This document shows positions 26,247 to 35,560 of a stretch of 64,000 nt of DNA, one piece after another. This DNA is from Bradyrhizobium sp. 132. Its GTDB lineage: Bacteria; Pseudomonadota; Alphaproteobacteria; Rhizobiales; Xanthobacteraceae. Under the pieces are notes generated by a model. It worked only from the letters and a program-made list of their open reading frames with translations. It was not told the DNA's origin and did no database searches. How positions within the stretch are numbered: the first letter of the stretch is position 1; each line of letters begins with the position of its first letter. Where the stretch lies: the NCBI RefSeq assembly GCF_023074185.1, contig NZ_JADPKY010000116.1, forward strand, positions 35,134 to 99,133, given 5' to 3'. The position numbers and the translations under genes were made by a program.

Positions 26247-27272
26247 TCACCGCGCCTCTTCGAATCCCGCCAATACCGAAGTCAGATTGGCGCCCAGAAT
26301 ATCCGAGAGATAGCCGCCCTCCTGCACGAACACGGTCGGCAGGCCCATCTTCGCGATGGCCTGGCCGATGCGGCGGAAGCCGGGCGTGGTGACGGCCAAT
26401 CCCTTCAGCGGATCGTGCTCGGAGGCATCGAGGCCAAGCGCGATGACGAGGGCGCCGGGCGCAAAGGATTCGATCGCCTTGCGCGCGACGTCCATGGCCT
26501 GGATGTAACCGTCGTCGCCGGTGCCGATCGCCAGGGGGATATTGAGGTTGGTACCGAGGCCGGGACCTTCACCGCGCTCATGGGCGTAGCCCCACACGTA
26601 AGGATAATACGCGACGGGATCGGCATGGATCGAGACCGTGTAGACATCGGGCCGCGCGTAGAAGATGCCTTGCGTGCCGTTGCCGTGATGGACGTCGACG
26701 TCGAGGATCACGACACGCTCGTGCCTCTGCCGCAGATGCGCCGCCGCGATCGCGCTGTTGTTGAGGAAGCAGAAGCCGCCGGCCATGTCGCGATAGGCGT
26801 GATGGCCGGGCGGACGGCAGAGAGCATAGGTCGCATCCTCGCCGTCCAGCACCATCTGTGCCGCGGTGACCGCGACGTCGGTGGCTGCGCAGGCCGCAGC
26901 CCATGTGCCCGCCCCGATTGGCGCCGCGGTGTCGGCGGTGTGCCAGCCGAGCCGGCCTATGATGTGAGTAGGATAAGTCGCGGCATGGCGCACCGGATGG
27001 ATGTTGCCGATCATCTCCGGACCGGAATCGCCAAGCGCGGTCCAGGCCTCCCAGGCTTCGCTCAGGAACGACAGATATTCCGGGCTGTGAATGCGCGCGC
27101 GGGGCCCCTGCCCGAATGTGGTCGGTTCGACCAGCTGATGCTTGCCGTCCTTCAGCCCCTTGAGCAGGCGGTCGGCACGTTCAGGCTGCTCGGTGGTGCG
27201 CTTGACGACACCGCGAACCAGGAAGAATTGCGGATCGTGGCTGCGATGCAGTTCGGTATGGACGGCTTTCAC
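26247..27272 (-). CDS. Histone-deacetylase-family acetylpolyamine amidohydrolase
   Basis: A 341-residue zinc hydrolase. The HDAC catalytic dyad is in RPPGHHAYRD (His157, His158). Zinc ligands are in ILDVDVHHGNGT (Asp193, His195) and LGLDASEHDPL (Asp282), and GGYLSD ends the active site. Length and ligand spacing match bacterial acetylpolyamine amidohydrolase closely. That enzyme removes acetyl groups from acetylputrescine, -cadaverine or -spermidine. The nearby oxidase, gamma-glutamyltransferase, aminotransferase and amino-acid transporter genes fit a polyamine/amine catabolic region. It is convergent with the Crp-like gene. Confidence 0.88.
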   Translation of the reverse strand: MKAVHTELHRSHDPQFFLVRGVVKRTTEQPERADRLLKGLKDGKHQLVEPTTFGQGPRARIHSPEYLSFLSEAWEAWTALGDSGPEMIGNIHPVRHAATYPTHIIGRLGWHTADTAAPIGAGTWAAACAATDVAVTAAQMVLDGEDATYALCRPPGHHAYRDMAGGFCFLNNSAIAAAHLRQRHERVVILDVDVHHGNGTQGIFYARPDVYTVSIHADPVAYYPYVWGYAHERGEGPGLGTNLNIPLAIGTGDDGYIQAMDVARKAIESFAPGALVIALGLDASEHDPLKGLAVTTPGFRRIGQAIAKMGLPTVFVQEGGYLSDILGANLTSVLAGFEEAR

Positions 27273-27398
27273 TCAGACACTCCGTGGTCGCTTTGATGGT
27301 GCCACAGTGGTCTAAATCCCTGCGGCGGCCAGACGCAAGCAAGAAGAATGCCGCCCCCGTCGCACCGCCCTGCGCCGGAAGCAGATCGCCTCTGATGC

Positions 27399-28340
27399 TC
27401 AGCAGCGCCCGCGCTGAAGACAGTGCTCGCGGCCCTGCTGGTCGGTGCGGAAGGACTCGACGAAGCCGCCCTGACGCTGGGTGACGAAGACGGTCTTCCC
27501 GTCGCTGCCGCCGAAGGCGAGGTTGGTCGGCTCCTTGGCCCTCAACGCGATCTCCCGCTCGACCGCGCCGTTGGCCTTCATCAACGTGATCGTGCCCTTG
27601 AGAATACGCGCGACATAGAGGCGGCCGGCCATGTCGGTGCGCAAACCATCGACGGTGTCGGGCTGAAACGCCTTGACGAGTTTTGCGCCTGTCAGCTCGT
27701 TGCCGCTGATGGTGTAGGACCAGATTTGGCCGTTGCTGGATTCGCCGACATAGAGCGTCTTGCCATCAGGGCTGAGATCGATGCCGTTGGTGGTGCCCAT
27801 CGCGCGCGGCGCCGACATGACCTGTCCCTGCACCGTTCCGTCGGCAGCTTTCGCAATACGCCAGATGTGACCTTCCCTGCCCTTCCAGTTCGGATCGCTC
27901 GCATAGATCGTGCCGTCGCGGGCGATCGTGATGTCGTTGGGCTGGTTCATCTCGTCGGAATGAAACCAGATCGCGGGGTTGGTTGATCCCTTCGGGATCG
28001 CGAAGATGTTGTGCTTCTTGTAGTCGGCGATGAACATGGTGCCGTCGCGCGCGAAGCGGATGGCGTTGCCGACACTGCCCTCGGGCAGCACCGTGAACGG
28101 CTCCGACGTCGCCCTGCCCGCGGGCAGCTTGCCGATGGTGCCGGGCTTGCCAAAATTGACGACGAAGAGATTGCCGTCGAGGTCGGCGGCCGGCCCTTCG
28201 ATGCCGAAGGTGTATTCGCCCGGTGGCGTCACCTGCACGCTTTCGAACAGCTTTGTTTCCGCTCGGGCCGGCGCCGTCGCAAGGAAGAGAAGAACGCTAC
28301 TGCACAGGCACCAGAAATTCCTGCCGGATGTAATAGCCAT
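27399..28340 (-). CDS. SMP-30/gluconolactonase-like exported beta-propeller protein
   Basis: A 313-residue protein from MAITSGRNFWC (a start at 28361 is also possible). It has a signal peptide, SSVLLFLATAPARA before ETKLFE. Repeated propeller strands are visible: GIEGPAADLDGNLFVVNF, NAIRFARDGTMFIADYK, NDITIARDGTIYASDPN, GIDLSPDGKTLYVGE and GLRTDMAGRLYVARI. This matches the SGL domain of SMP-30/gluconolactonases, which hydrolyse sugar lactones. Its start lies inside the 3' end of the upstream, frameshifted sorbosone-dehydrogenase-like gene, so they form one transcript. An exported lactonase next to a sugar dehydrogenase suggests periplasmic sugar oxidation. Confidence 0.85.
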   Translation of the reverse strand: MAITSGRNFWCLCSSVLLFLATAPARAETKLFESVQVTPPGEYTFGIEGPAADLDGNLFVVNFGKPGTIGKLPAGRATSEPFTVLPEGSVGNAIRFARDGTMFIADYKKHNIFAIPKGSTNPAIWFHSDEMNQPNDITIARDGTIYASDPNWKGREGHIWRIAKAADGTVQGQVMSAPRAMGTTNGIDLSPDGKTLYVGESSNGQIWSYTISGNELTGAKLVKAFQPDTVDGLRTDMAGRLYVARILKGTITLMKANGAVEREIALRAKEPTNLAFGGSDGKTVFVTQRQGGFVESFRTDQQGREHCLQRGRC

Positions 28341-30355
28341 CGTCGTCGCTGCACTCGCCATTCAGATAGGGATCGGCCGGCCGAAAGAAGCGGCTGAAGC
28401 CGGGTTTGTCTACAACGTTCCTTTGTGTCACGACGACGACCTTGGCGGCCGGTATTTCGCCGCATTCCTTGTTCGTTTTCCCAAAGAACTTGCGCTGCGG
28501 CGGGCCGGACTTGATCCGCATCCGGGTGCCCGGAACCATTTTCGCCACCAGCAGATCCGCCGTGTCGCGCAGGCCCGCATAGCCGGGCTCGGTCTTCGGC
28601 AATTTTTCCCCGCCCGGGGGCATCAGCTTCTCCGCGCCTAACCCACGAAGCCGCATGCGCAGCTTGCCGGAATCGGGATCACCCGGATAGATCCAGCCGT
28701 CCTGCGACAGCATGAAGCGAAGCACCGTCGCGTCCTTCTGTGCGTCCGATTGGCCGGGCTTCAGCCCGAAATCCGAGTGACAGCCAACGCAGTGCTTCTC
28801 GACGAGGCCCTTGCGCAACGTCGTGAGGCGGACACCGTTCTGCGCGTCCCCGGCAACGAAGTTCGCGAGTTGATCGATCAGCGCCTGGCTGCGCATGTCG
28901 CAGGGCAGCGGCGGCGTCGCATCACCCGCGGCACGGTCGATCCGGATCACGGTCTGGTTCTTGTCCTCGACCAGCCAGATTGCGCCGTCTTCCGCGACCG
29001 TCATGCCGACCGGAGCGCCCAGCGGGCGCACGCCGTTGACGCGGTACCAGCCGGCGATCAGTTCCTCGAACGGCGCGGCGGCGACGTCGCCGGCCTCGGT
29101 CTGAAAGCTGTGGGTCGGATCGGCCGCGCAGCTGACGTGGTAACGCACCGGCGCCGGGGCGGGCTTCGGGAAGCCGTGGTCGTCAACGTCGTAGACGAGG
29201 ACACGGCTGCCGGTCGGACGATAGCCATGCAGGCCGACCAGCAGCTTGCCCTCGAGCTCCGGAAATTTCGCGCCGTGATAATAGAGCATCGCGAGCGGCG
29301 CGCCGTGCGGCGGCAGCAGCGAGAACGGCGCCTTGTAGAGGGCGTTGGCGGTGCACAGCGATCTGTAGACCCCCGACTGCAATACGATCCTGAACTCGGG
29401 GCTCGGCGTCGACAAATCGTAGCAATAGGGCCAGCCATAGTGCCGGCCCTGCTCGATCGCGTTGATCTCCTCGTTCGGCTTGAAGACGTCAGGCAGGTCG
29501 CGGCCGTTCTCGGCTTGCAGGAAGGCATAGCCGGCATCGGGAAAGTTCGGGTGCAGCGCCAGCGCCATCGAATTGCGCAGGCCACGCGCATAGACGCTGT
29601 GCGGCGGGTCGGTATCGCCAGGCTACGCCGCCCGGGGGCGGCGTGAACAGCCAGATCGATGCCATCGCGGAAGCACCCTCGGCCGCTGCGCAAGGCTTTG
29701 TGATCGGTGCCGGCGTGATGCAGTCGTCGCTGTGCGAGCCGACATTGACGAACAACCGGCCGTTCCTGTCGAACACAAACTGCTTGAGCGGATGCGCGCT
29801 CTCGTCGAGCCTGGTGCCGTCGGGCAATGTGATCCGGCGGCCCGGCATGTGACGGATGACGGTCTCGACCGTGTCGCGCGGATTGGCGGCGAGCGGATCG
29901 AACCGGAAGATCGTCTCGGCGGTCGAGGCATAGAGCTTCTTGTCCGGGCCGATCACGAGGCCGAACGGATACTCAACACCGGTCAGCAATTCCCTGAACC
30001 GCTGGCCTTGGGGTGCATGCGGGTCGAGCAGCAGCAGCCGGCCATCGGTGTGGCCCCAGCCGGCCATGTCGGCGACCACGAACAGGTCACGGCCGGGCAC
30101 CTGGATGATCGAGCGCGGGAATTTCAGCCGATCCTCCTCGCTGGCGACGAGACCGGCGCAAAATCCCGCTTTCATGTCGATCTGGATTTTTGGAAAGGCG
30201 AGATCGGCGCTGCCGCAGGTCTCCGGACCGATCGCATAGCCGCTCTTGCGGACCGGTTCTGATGAGCCTACCGAGGCGAGGGGCAGGAGGACCACCAAGG
30301 CGCCCGCGCATGCGCGCAGGCTTCGGCGCTGACGCGAGAATGTGAGGTAGTTCAC
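28297..30355 (-). pseudogene. Sorbosone-dehydrogenase-like/cytochrome c fusion, split by a frameshift near 29612-29622
   Basis: Two frames together encode one protein. The 5' frame (30355 downward) begins MNYLTFSRQRRSLRACAG with a signal peptide ending in VGSSEP and has beta-propeller sequence up to SIWLFTPPPGGVA. The expected continuation, DTDPPHSVYARGLRNSMALALHPNFP, is then found one base out of frame and runs to 28297. The second part holds propeller strands and a c-type haem site, KHCVGCHSD, in a C-terminal cytochrome domain. One extra base around 29612-29622 explains the break. If the gene is restored, the product would be a periplasmic quinoprotein-like sugar dehydrogenase passing electrons to haem c. 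Sequencing error cannot be excluded. Confidence 0.85.
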
Positions 30356-30560
30356 GGCGCCTCCCGGACTTTCCGTTCAAAGTTGTTCCATGCTGCGGCA
30401 ACGCCGTCCAGTTGATCAACACCCCCTTGTGATCAAACCCGCAGGGGTCTTCGTCCCGACCAATCTCCGTAGATTCCCTTACCGGGCTCGGCCCGAATGT
30501 TTCGCGAATGCTTCGGGTGGTATTGCTTTGCCGTCCCAATGGATTTCCGAGGAGGCGTGT

Positions 30561-30794
30561 ATGGTTCAGATGTATTTCCATTGTTCCAATGCCGAAGGCA
30601 CGCTGGTCGATCGGTACGGCACCCCCGTCGCCAATCTGAACGAGGCCCGTGACCGTGCTGCTCAGATCATGCGCTCGATGATCCTGACGCCCGGCACTGA
30701 GGACTGGCGTGACTGGGTGATCCATATCAGCGGCGACGACGGCGAGGAGATCTTCGACCTCCCCTTCACTGCCATGCTCGGCAAGCCGCACTGA
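30561..30794 (+). CDS. DUF6894-like small protein, 77 residues
   Basis: Starts MVQMYFHCSNAEGTLVDRYG with a strong GAGGAGG Shine-Dalgarno. The pattern (a short Tyr/Phe-His-Cys strand, then a D-x-x-G turn, then NLNEARDRAAQIMRSM helix and WVIHISGDDGEEIFDLPF strand) matches the DUF6894 family, common in Bradyrhizobium and of unknown function. It is followed 9 bases later by another small open frame with its own ribosome site. Confidence 0.8.
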   Translation: MVQMYFHCSNAEGTLVDRYGTPVANLNEARDRAAQIMRSMILTPGTEDWRDWVIHISGDDGEEIFDLPFTAMLGKPH

Positions 30795-30803
30795 GGTGAT
30801 GCC

Positions 30804-30980
30804 ATGTTGCTCGCGTCACTGAGCCTGCTCCGCCAGCCCCTGAACTTCGTCGCCGCCAAATGGCAGACGTTGATCCGGGTCGCGGGCAATCCCTACCGCC
30901 CCGAGATTCACTATATGCGCGGGCCCGGCCCGAAATGGCACGCCAAGTATGAGGCCAGCCGGCTGGATCGCGCCCGCTGA
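30804..30980 (+). CDS. Small hypothetical protein, 58 residues
   Basis: ATG preceded by GAGGTGAT; it starts 9 bases after the stop of the DUF6894-like gene, so probably co-transcribed. The product begins MLLASLSLLRQPLNFVAAKW and is rich in Arg/Lys and Pro (NPYRPEIHYMRGPGPKWHAKYEASRLDRAR). I do not recognise a family. Ribosome site, operon position and normal codon bias support it. Confidence 0.55.
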   Translation: MLLASLSLLRQPLNFVAAKWQTLIRVAGNPYRPEIHYMRGPGPKWHAKYEASRLDRAR

Positions 30981-31024
30981 GCGCTGCGGCTTCTGTTCCC
31001 CACTGATCGGTCTCTCAATTCGTC

Positions 31025-31086
31025 ATGCCCGGGCATAGCCGTCCGAAGGACGACGTCGCTTCCGCTCGCCTATGCCCCGGGCATTC
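31025..31086. repeat. Short palindromic intergenic repeat
   Basis: ATGCCCGGGCATAG at the left is mirrored by CTATGCCCCGGGCAT at the right, enclosing about 33 bases. This is the hairpin-type repeat seen elsewhere in the window between genes; here it lies between the small-protein pair and the gamma-glutamyltransferase gene. Confidence 0.6.
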
Positions 31087-31247
31087 GCGTCTTGGCGCCT
31101 CCCCGCCTGCTTCACACCAGCCATGTCGCGCCTCCCTTTCGATGTTCTCATTGGGGGCGATGTGCCATTGTCCGAGCACTCCGCCAAATTGCGGAGCTCA
31201 GCGCAACGAAGCCCAGACAATTCAAGCCAAGACACACAGACATCATC

Positions 31248-32837
31248 ATGCCGCACCAGTTCAGCCACGCCCAAACCGTCCGCAAGCCCGCCGTCACATC
31301 CAAAGGCGGCATCGTCGCCTCGCAATCCCGGCGGGCGGCCGAAGTGGGGGCACAAGTGCTGGCCGCGGGCGGAGATTGCGTGGACGCGATCGTCGCGACC
31401 ACCTTCGCGCTCAACGTGCTGGAGCCCTGGAACAGCGGCATGGGCGGGGGCGGCGCGATGGTGCTCTACCGCGCCGCGGAAAATCGCTATGAGGTGATCG
31501 ACTACGGCATGTGCGCGCCGCAAAGCCTGCGCGCCGCCGACTATCCGCTCAGCGGCGAAGGCGCGGCCTCCGATCTGTTCCCTTGGCAGCGGGTGAAGGA
31601 CGACCGCAACATCCATGGTCCCGGCGCGATTGCCGTGCCCGGCGTCGTCGCCGGCATGGAGGAGGCGCATCGCCGCCACGCCACGCTGCCGTGGAAAGAT
31701 CTGGTCGCGCCGGCAGCGGCCCTCGCCGGCGAAGGCCTGCTGGTCGATTGGTGGACCACGCTGATGATCACTGCATCGGCGGCGGACCTTCGACGCTATC
31801 CCGCGAGCGCGGCAACATTTCTGAAGGACGGCCTGCCACCGAGCGCGCCGTGGGGCATCAAGTCCGAGACGCGACTGCCGCTGGACACGCTGAAGGCGAC
31901 GTTATCGCATCTCGCGGCCGCCGGTCCGCGCGATTTCTACCAGGGCGACCTCGCCAAAAGCATCGCTTCCGACATCAAGGCCGACGGTGGCTCGCTGTCG
32001 GTAGAGAACCTCGCCGCGTTCCGGGCCCATCTGCGCGAGCCGCTGGCGATTCCCTATCGCGGCGGAAAGGTGTTTGCGACGCCCGAGCTCACGGCCGGAC
32101 CGACGATGGCTCATGCGCTGCGCCTGTTGCAACAGAATTTGGAGCCGGCGAGCGCGCCGGATGCGGCCGCCTATGCCGAATATGCGGTGGCCCTGCAATC
32201 GGCCTATCGCGAGCGGCTCAAGGACATGGGGGATGCCGACGGCAAGCGCTCGCTCGGCGCGGAATATCTGGCACCCGCCTGCACCACCCATTTCTCCGTG
32301 GTCGACCGCCACGGCAACATGGCGGCGGTGACGCAGACGCTGCTGTCATCCTTCGGCTCGAAATACGTGACGCCGCACAGTGGCATCGCCATGAACAACG
32401 GCATCATGTGGTTCGACCCGACGCCGGGCACCACCAACTCGCTCGTATCAGGCAAGCGCTGCCTCACCAACTACACGCCCGTCATCGCGGAGACCAAAGA
32501 CGGCAAGCGGCTCGCGGTCGGAGCTTCCGGCGGTCGCCGCATTCTGCCCTCGGTGATGCAGCTCGTGTCCTTTGCGATGGATTTTGGCATGGACCTCGAT
32601 ACCGCCATCCATCAGCCGCGCATCGACGCCAGCGAAGGCGCGATCGTGATCGGCGATATCAGACTGCCGGCGGACATACGCGAGACGCTCGCGGCGCGCT
32701 TCGACTACGAAGAAGCGCGGGTGCAGTCATTGCCGCAAAAATTCGCCTGCCCGAGCGTGGTGATGCGCGACGGCGACACGAATTTTGGCGCGGTCGAGAT
32801 TTTCCAGCCCTGGGCCGATGCAGTGGCGGAGGGCTGA
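31248..32837 (+). CDS. ggt: Gamma-glutamyltransferase family protein (no signal peptide)
   Basis: A 529-residue Ntn-hydrolase precursor. The self-cleavage and nucleophile motif is CTTHFSVVDRHGN, with the likely N-terminal Thr of the small subunit at residue 346. Substrate-loop motifs GMGGGGAMVLY, NNGIMWFDPTPG and GASGGRRI are present. The chosen start MPHQFSHAQTVRKP gives no signal peptide, unlike periplasmic GGT, so a cytoplasmic role is likely. In this amine-catabolic context it may hydrolyse gamma-glutamyl-amino acids or gamma-glutamylated amine intermediates. It is convergent, two bases apart, with a DAO-type oxidase gene. Confidence 0.9.
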   Translation: MPHQFSHAQTVRKPAVTSKGGIVASQSRRAAEVGAQVLAAGGDCVDAIVATTFALNVLEPWNSGMGGGGAMVLYRAAENRYEVIDYGMCAPQSLRAADYPLSGEGAASDLFPWQRVKDDRNIHGPGAIAVPGVVAGMEEAHRRHATLPWKDLVAPAAALAGEGLLVDWWTTLMITASAADLRRYPASAATFLKDGLPPSAPWGIKSETRLPLDTLKATLSHLAAAGPRDFYQGDLAKSIASDIKADGGSLSVENLAAFRAHLREPLAIPYRGGKVFATPELTAGPTMAHALRLLQQNLEPASAPDAAAYAEYAVALQSAYRERLKDMGDADGKRSLGAEYLAPACTTHFSVVDRHGNMAAVTQTLLSSFGSKYVTPHSGIAMNNGIMWFDPTPGTTNSLVSGKRCLTNYTPVIAETKDGKRLAVGASGGRRILPSVMQLVSFAMDFGMDLDTAIHQPRIDASEGAIVIGDIRLPADIRETLAARFDYEEARVQSLPQKFACPSVVMRDGDTNFGAVEIFQPWADAVAEG

Positions 32838-32839
32838 GC

Positions 32840-34126
32840 TTAGATCCCCAGCCGGTCGCGCACCCGGCCCGCGATTACCGCGGTCGTCACGCCCACAGGC
32901 CAGAACGCGTGCATCGGAATCGGCTTGATGCCGGTGACGGGCATGTCGATCTCGGCCTTGGCGCCGCCGATCAGGCGGCGCGCGAGCTGCGCGCCCATCG
33001 CGGTCGAGAGCGCGACGCCGCGACCATTGCAGCCGAGCGAGATCAGGACGTTGTCCGCCGGCTCGTGCACATGCGGATAATGATCCCCGGTGATGGCGAG
33101 CCGGCTGTTCCAGCCATGGGTCCAGGCAATGCCCCTGAGCTGCGGCCATAGCCGTTCTGCATAACGCATGAGATAGGCGACGTCGGTGGGCGAGCTGATC
33201 CAGCGCATCGGGCCGCGCCCGCCCATCAACAGCCGATTCTGCTGATCGATGCGGTAATAGACGGTGATGTGGCCGCTCTCATAGAGGACGGGACGCGTCG
33301 GCATGATCGAACGCGCGATCTCATCCGAAAGCGGCGCGGTGGCGGCGATCGAGGAAAACACCGGCACGATGGTGCGGCGGAGCGCCGGCCAGAGATCGTC
33401 GGTGAAACCGTTTGTCGCGAGCAGCACCTTGTCGGCATGCACCACCGCACGCGGCGTTTCGATACGCCAGCGGCTGCCCTCACGGCGCAGCGACAGCGCT
33501 GGTGTCTCACCATGGACCTTCGCGCCTGCCGAGATCGCGGCGCGCGCAAGCCCGCGGGCGTAGCTGAGCGGATGCAGATCGCCGCCGCGGGTGTCCAGCA
33601 TGGCACCGATGTAGCGATCTGTACCGGTCATCTCGCGCAACTGCTCGCGATTCAGGTACGACACCGGCATGCCCCGGCTGATGCACTGCTGCGCGGTTGT
33701 CTCGATCGCAGCGGCGCTGGCCTCGTTATAGGCCGCGCGCAGCGTGCCGTTCTGCCGCGCCTCGCACGGGATCTGGTAACGGCGGATCAAATCGTGGGTG
33801 AAATTCGTCGTGCCGTAGGAGAAATCGATCATGCGGCGGCCAAGCTCAACGCCGAAATCGGCCTCGATCTGATCGGGGTCGTGCTTCAGACCGGGATTGG
33901 TGTGGCCACCGTTATTGCCGGAGGCGCCCCAGCCCGGCTCCTGCGCCTCCAGCACCAGTGCCTCGACACCCTGCTCCGCCAGATGCAACGCGGTGGACAG
34001 ACCGGTGTAGCCACCGCCAATGATGGCGACCGAGGCCGTCTTGTCGACGTCGAGCGGCGGCGTGGCAACCGGCGCGACGGCAGTATCGGCATAGAGCGAG
34101 GGCGGCAGAGGCAGGCGCGCATTCAT
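32840..34126 (-). CDS. FAD-dependent DAO-family oxidoreductase (gamma-glutamylputrescine oxidase-like)
   Basis: A 428-residue flavoprotein. The FAD dinucleotide site is VAIIGGGYTGLSTALHLAEQGVEALVLEAQ (about 33-60), followed by GWGASGNNGGHTNPGL. The C-terminal ISLGCNGRGVALSTAMGAQLA contacts FAD. This matches the PuuB/OrdL group of amine and imino-acid oxidases. It sits 12 bases upstream of the ABC ATPase gene on the same strand (the order of transcription is binding protein, permease, ATPase, oxidase), so imported substrate and oxidation are likely linked. Confidence 0.88.
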   Translation of the reverse strand: MNARLPLPPSLYADTAVAPVATPPLDVDKTASVAIIGGGYTGLSTALHLAEQGVEALVLEAQEPGWGASGNNGGHTNPGLKHDPDQIEADFGVELGRRMIDFSYGTTNFTHDLIRRYQIPCEARQNGTLRAAYNEASAAAIETTAQQCISRGMPVSYLNREQLREMTGTDRYIGAMLDTRGGDLHPLSYARGLARAAISAGAKVHGETPALSLRREGSRWRIETPRAVVHADKVLLATNGFTDDLWPALRRTIVPVFSSIAATAPLSDEIARSIMPTRPVLYESGHITVYYRIDQQNRLLMGGRGPMRWISSPTDVAYLMRYAERLWPQLRGIAWTHGWNSRLAITGDHYPHVHEPADNVLISLGCNGRGVALSTAMGAQLARRLIGGAKAEIDMPVTGIKPIPMHAFWPVGVTTAVIAGRVRDRLGI

Positions 34127-34138
34127 GGCGAAGACCGG

Positions 34139-34870
34139 TCAGAGCGGATGCAGCACGCGGCGCAAAAAGTCCTGCGTGCGCGGATGCTGGGGTTGATTGA
34201 GCAGCGCCTTGGCCGGCCCCTGCTCGACGATGACGCCGCCGTCGATGAACAGCACGCGGTCGGCGACGTCGCGGGCAAAGCCCATCTCGTGGGTGACGAC
34301 GACCATGGTCATGCCGTCGTCGGCGAGCTTGCGCATCACGCCGAGAACGTCGCCGACCAATTCAGGATCGAGCGCCGAGGTGGGCTCGTCGAACAGGATG
34401 GCCTTGGGCTGCATCGCCAGCGCGCGCGCAATCGCGACGCGCTGCTGCTGGCCGCCGGAGAGTTGCGGCGGATGTGCGTCGGCCTTCTCGGCAAGCCCCA
34501 CTTGCACCAGCAGGGCACGGCCGCGCTCGAGTGCGTGCGCACGCGGCTCCTTCTTCACATAGAGCGGACCTTCGATGACGTTCTCCAGAACCGTCCGGTG
34601 CGGAAACAAATTGAAGCGCTGGAACACCATCGAGACCTGGGTGCGGATTTTCACGATCGACGGCGCGTCGCGGTCGACTTTCAATCCCTCGACGCTGATC
34701 TCGCCGCGGTCGTAGCTTTCGAGCCCGTTGATACAGCGCAAGATGGTGGACTTGCCGGAGCCGGACGGACCGACGATGCAGACCACCTCGCCCTTCTGCA
34801 CCGACGCCGTGATGCCCTTGAGCACCTCGTTCTCGCCAAAACTCTTGTGGACGTCGGTAAGCTCGATCAT
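34139..34870 (-). CDS. Polar amino-acid ABC transporter ATP-binding protein
   Basis: A 243-residue HisP/GlnQ-type ATPase beginning MIELTDVHKSFGENEVLKG. Walker A is GPSGSGKST, Q-loop MVFQRFNLFPH, signature LSGGQQQRVAIARALA, Walker B AILFDEPTSALDPE, and switch VVTHEMGFARDVADRVLF. The start overlaps the permease stop by four bases. Energises uptake with the permease and binding protein that follow on the same strand upstream. Confidence 0.94.
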   Translation of the reverse strand: MIELTDVHKSFGENEVLKGITASVQKGEVVCIVGPSGSGKSTILRCINGLESYDRGEISVEGLKVDRDAPSIVKIRTQVSMVFQRFNLFPHRTVLENVIEGPLYVKKEPRAHALERGRALLVQVGLAEKADAHPPQLSGGQQQRVAIARALAMQPKAILFDEPTSALDPELVGDVLGVMRKLADDGMTMVVVTHEMGFARDVADRVLFIDGGVIVEQGPAKALLNQPQHPRTQDFLRRVLHPL

Positions 34871-35520
34871 TTCTTGCCGGCCCGTTTCTCGAAGTGACGG
34901 ACCAGCAGGATCAGCGGAATGCTCATGGTGAGATACATCAGGGCGACAAGCGTGAACACGTTGGTGTTCTTGAAGGTCGAGGACGCGATCAGCTTGCCCT
35001 GAAGGGCGAGCTCGGCGACCGTGATGGTCGAGGCCTGCGACGAATCCTTCAGCATCATGATCATGACGTTGCCGTAAGGCGGCAGCACGATGCGCACCGC
35101 CTGCGGCAGCACCACGCGGCGCATGGTGAGCCACCAGCCCATGCCGATCGACTGCGCCGCCTCGATCTGCCCCTTGTCGATCGCCTCGATGCCGGCGCGA
35201 AAATTTTCCGCCTGATAGGCCGAGTAGGCGATGCCGAGCCCGAGGATCGCGGCCTGCAACGCGCTGAGCGTGACGCCGAGATCCGGCATCACGAAGTAGA
35301 GGTAGAACAACAGCACGATGATCGGAATGCCGCGGATCACATTGATCAGGCTGGCGCTGAGCATCGACAGGACGCGGATGCCGGAGACCCGCATCATCGC
35401 CCAAACGAGGCCAAGCACCGTCGAGAGCAGTAGCGAGCCGATGGTGACGACGATCGTCAGCACGACGCCGCTCATCAGAATCGGGAAGAATTCAGCCGCG
35501 TCGTGCCAGAAGCCTTTCAT
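34867..35520 (-). CDS. Polar amino-acid ABC transporter permease
   Basis: A 217-residue His/Glu/Gln/Arg-type permease with an N-terminal helix FPILMSGVVLTIVVTIGSLLLSTVLGLVWA, the INVIRGIPIIVLLFYLYF segment and the EAA-like loop EAAQSIGMGWWLTMRRVVLPQAVRIVLPPYGN. About five membrane helices, normal length for the family. It overlaps the ATPase gene and lies 40 bases after the binding-protein gene. Confidence 0.94.
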   Translation of the reverse strand: MKGFWHDAAEFFPILMSGVVLTIVVTIGSLLLSTVLGLVWAMMRVSGIRVLSMLSASLINVIRGIPIIVLLFYLYFVMPDLGVTLSALQAAILGLGIAYSAYQAENFRAGIEAIDKGQIEAAQSIGMGWWLTMRRVVLPQAVRIVLPPYGNVMIMMLKDSSQASTITVAELALQGKLIASSTFKNTNVFTLVALMYLTMSIPLILLVRHFEKRAGKK

Positions 35521-35560
35521 CGATCAGCTTTCATCGATTGGCTCTGTCGATCAGCGTCGA

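Noticed and set aside
29600..29640. Programmed frameshift in the sorbosone-dehydrogenase-like gene
   Set aside because: No slippery heptamer or downstream stimulatory structure is evident; a one-base insertion or sequencing error is simpler.
33269..34897. A 542-codon open frame antisense to the oxidase and ABC ATPase genes
   Set aside because: Covers two well-identified genes and has no recognisable motif.
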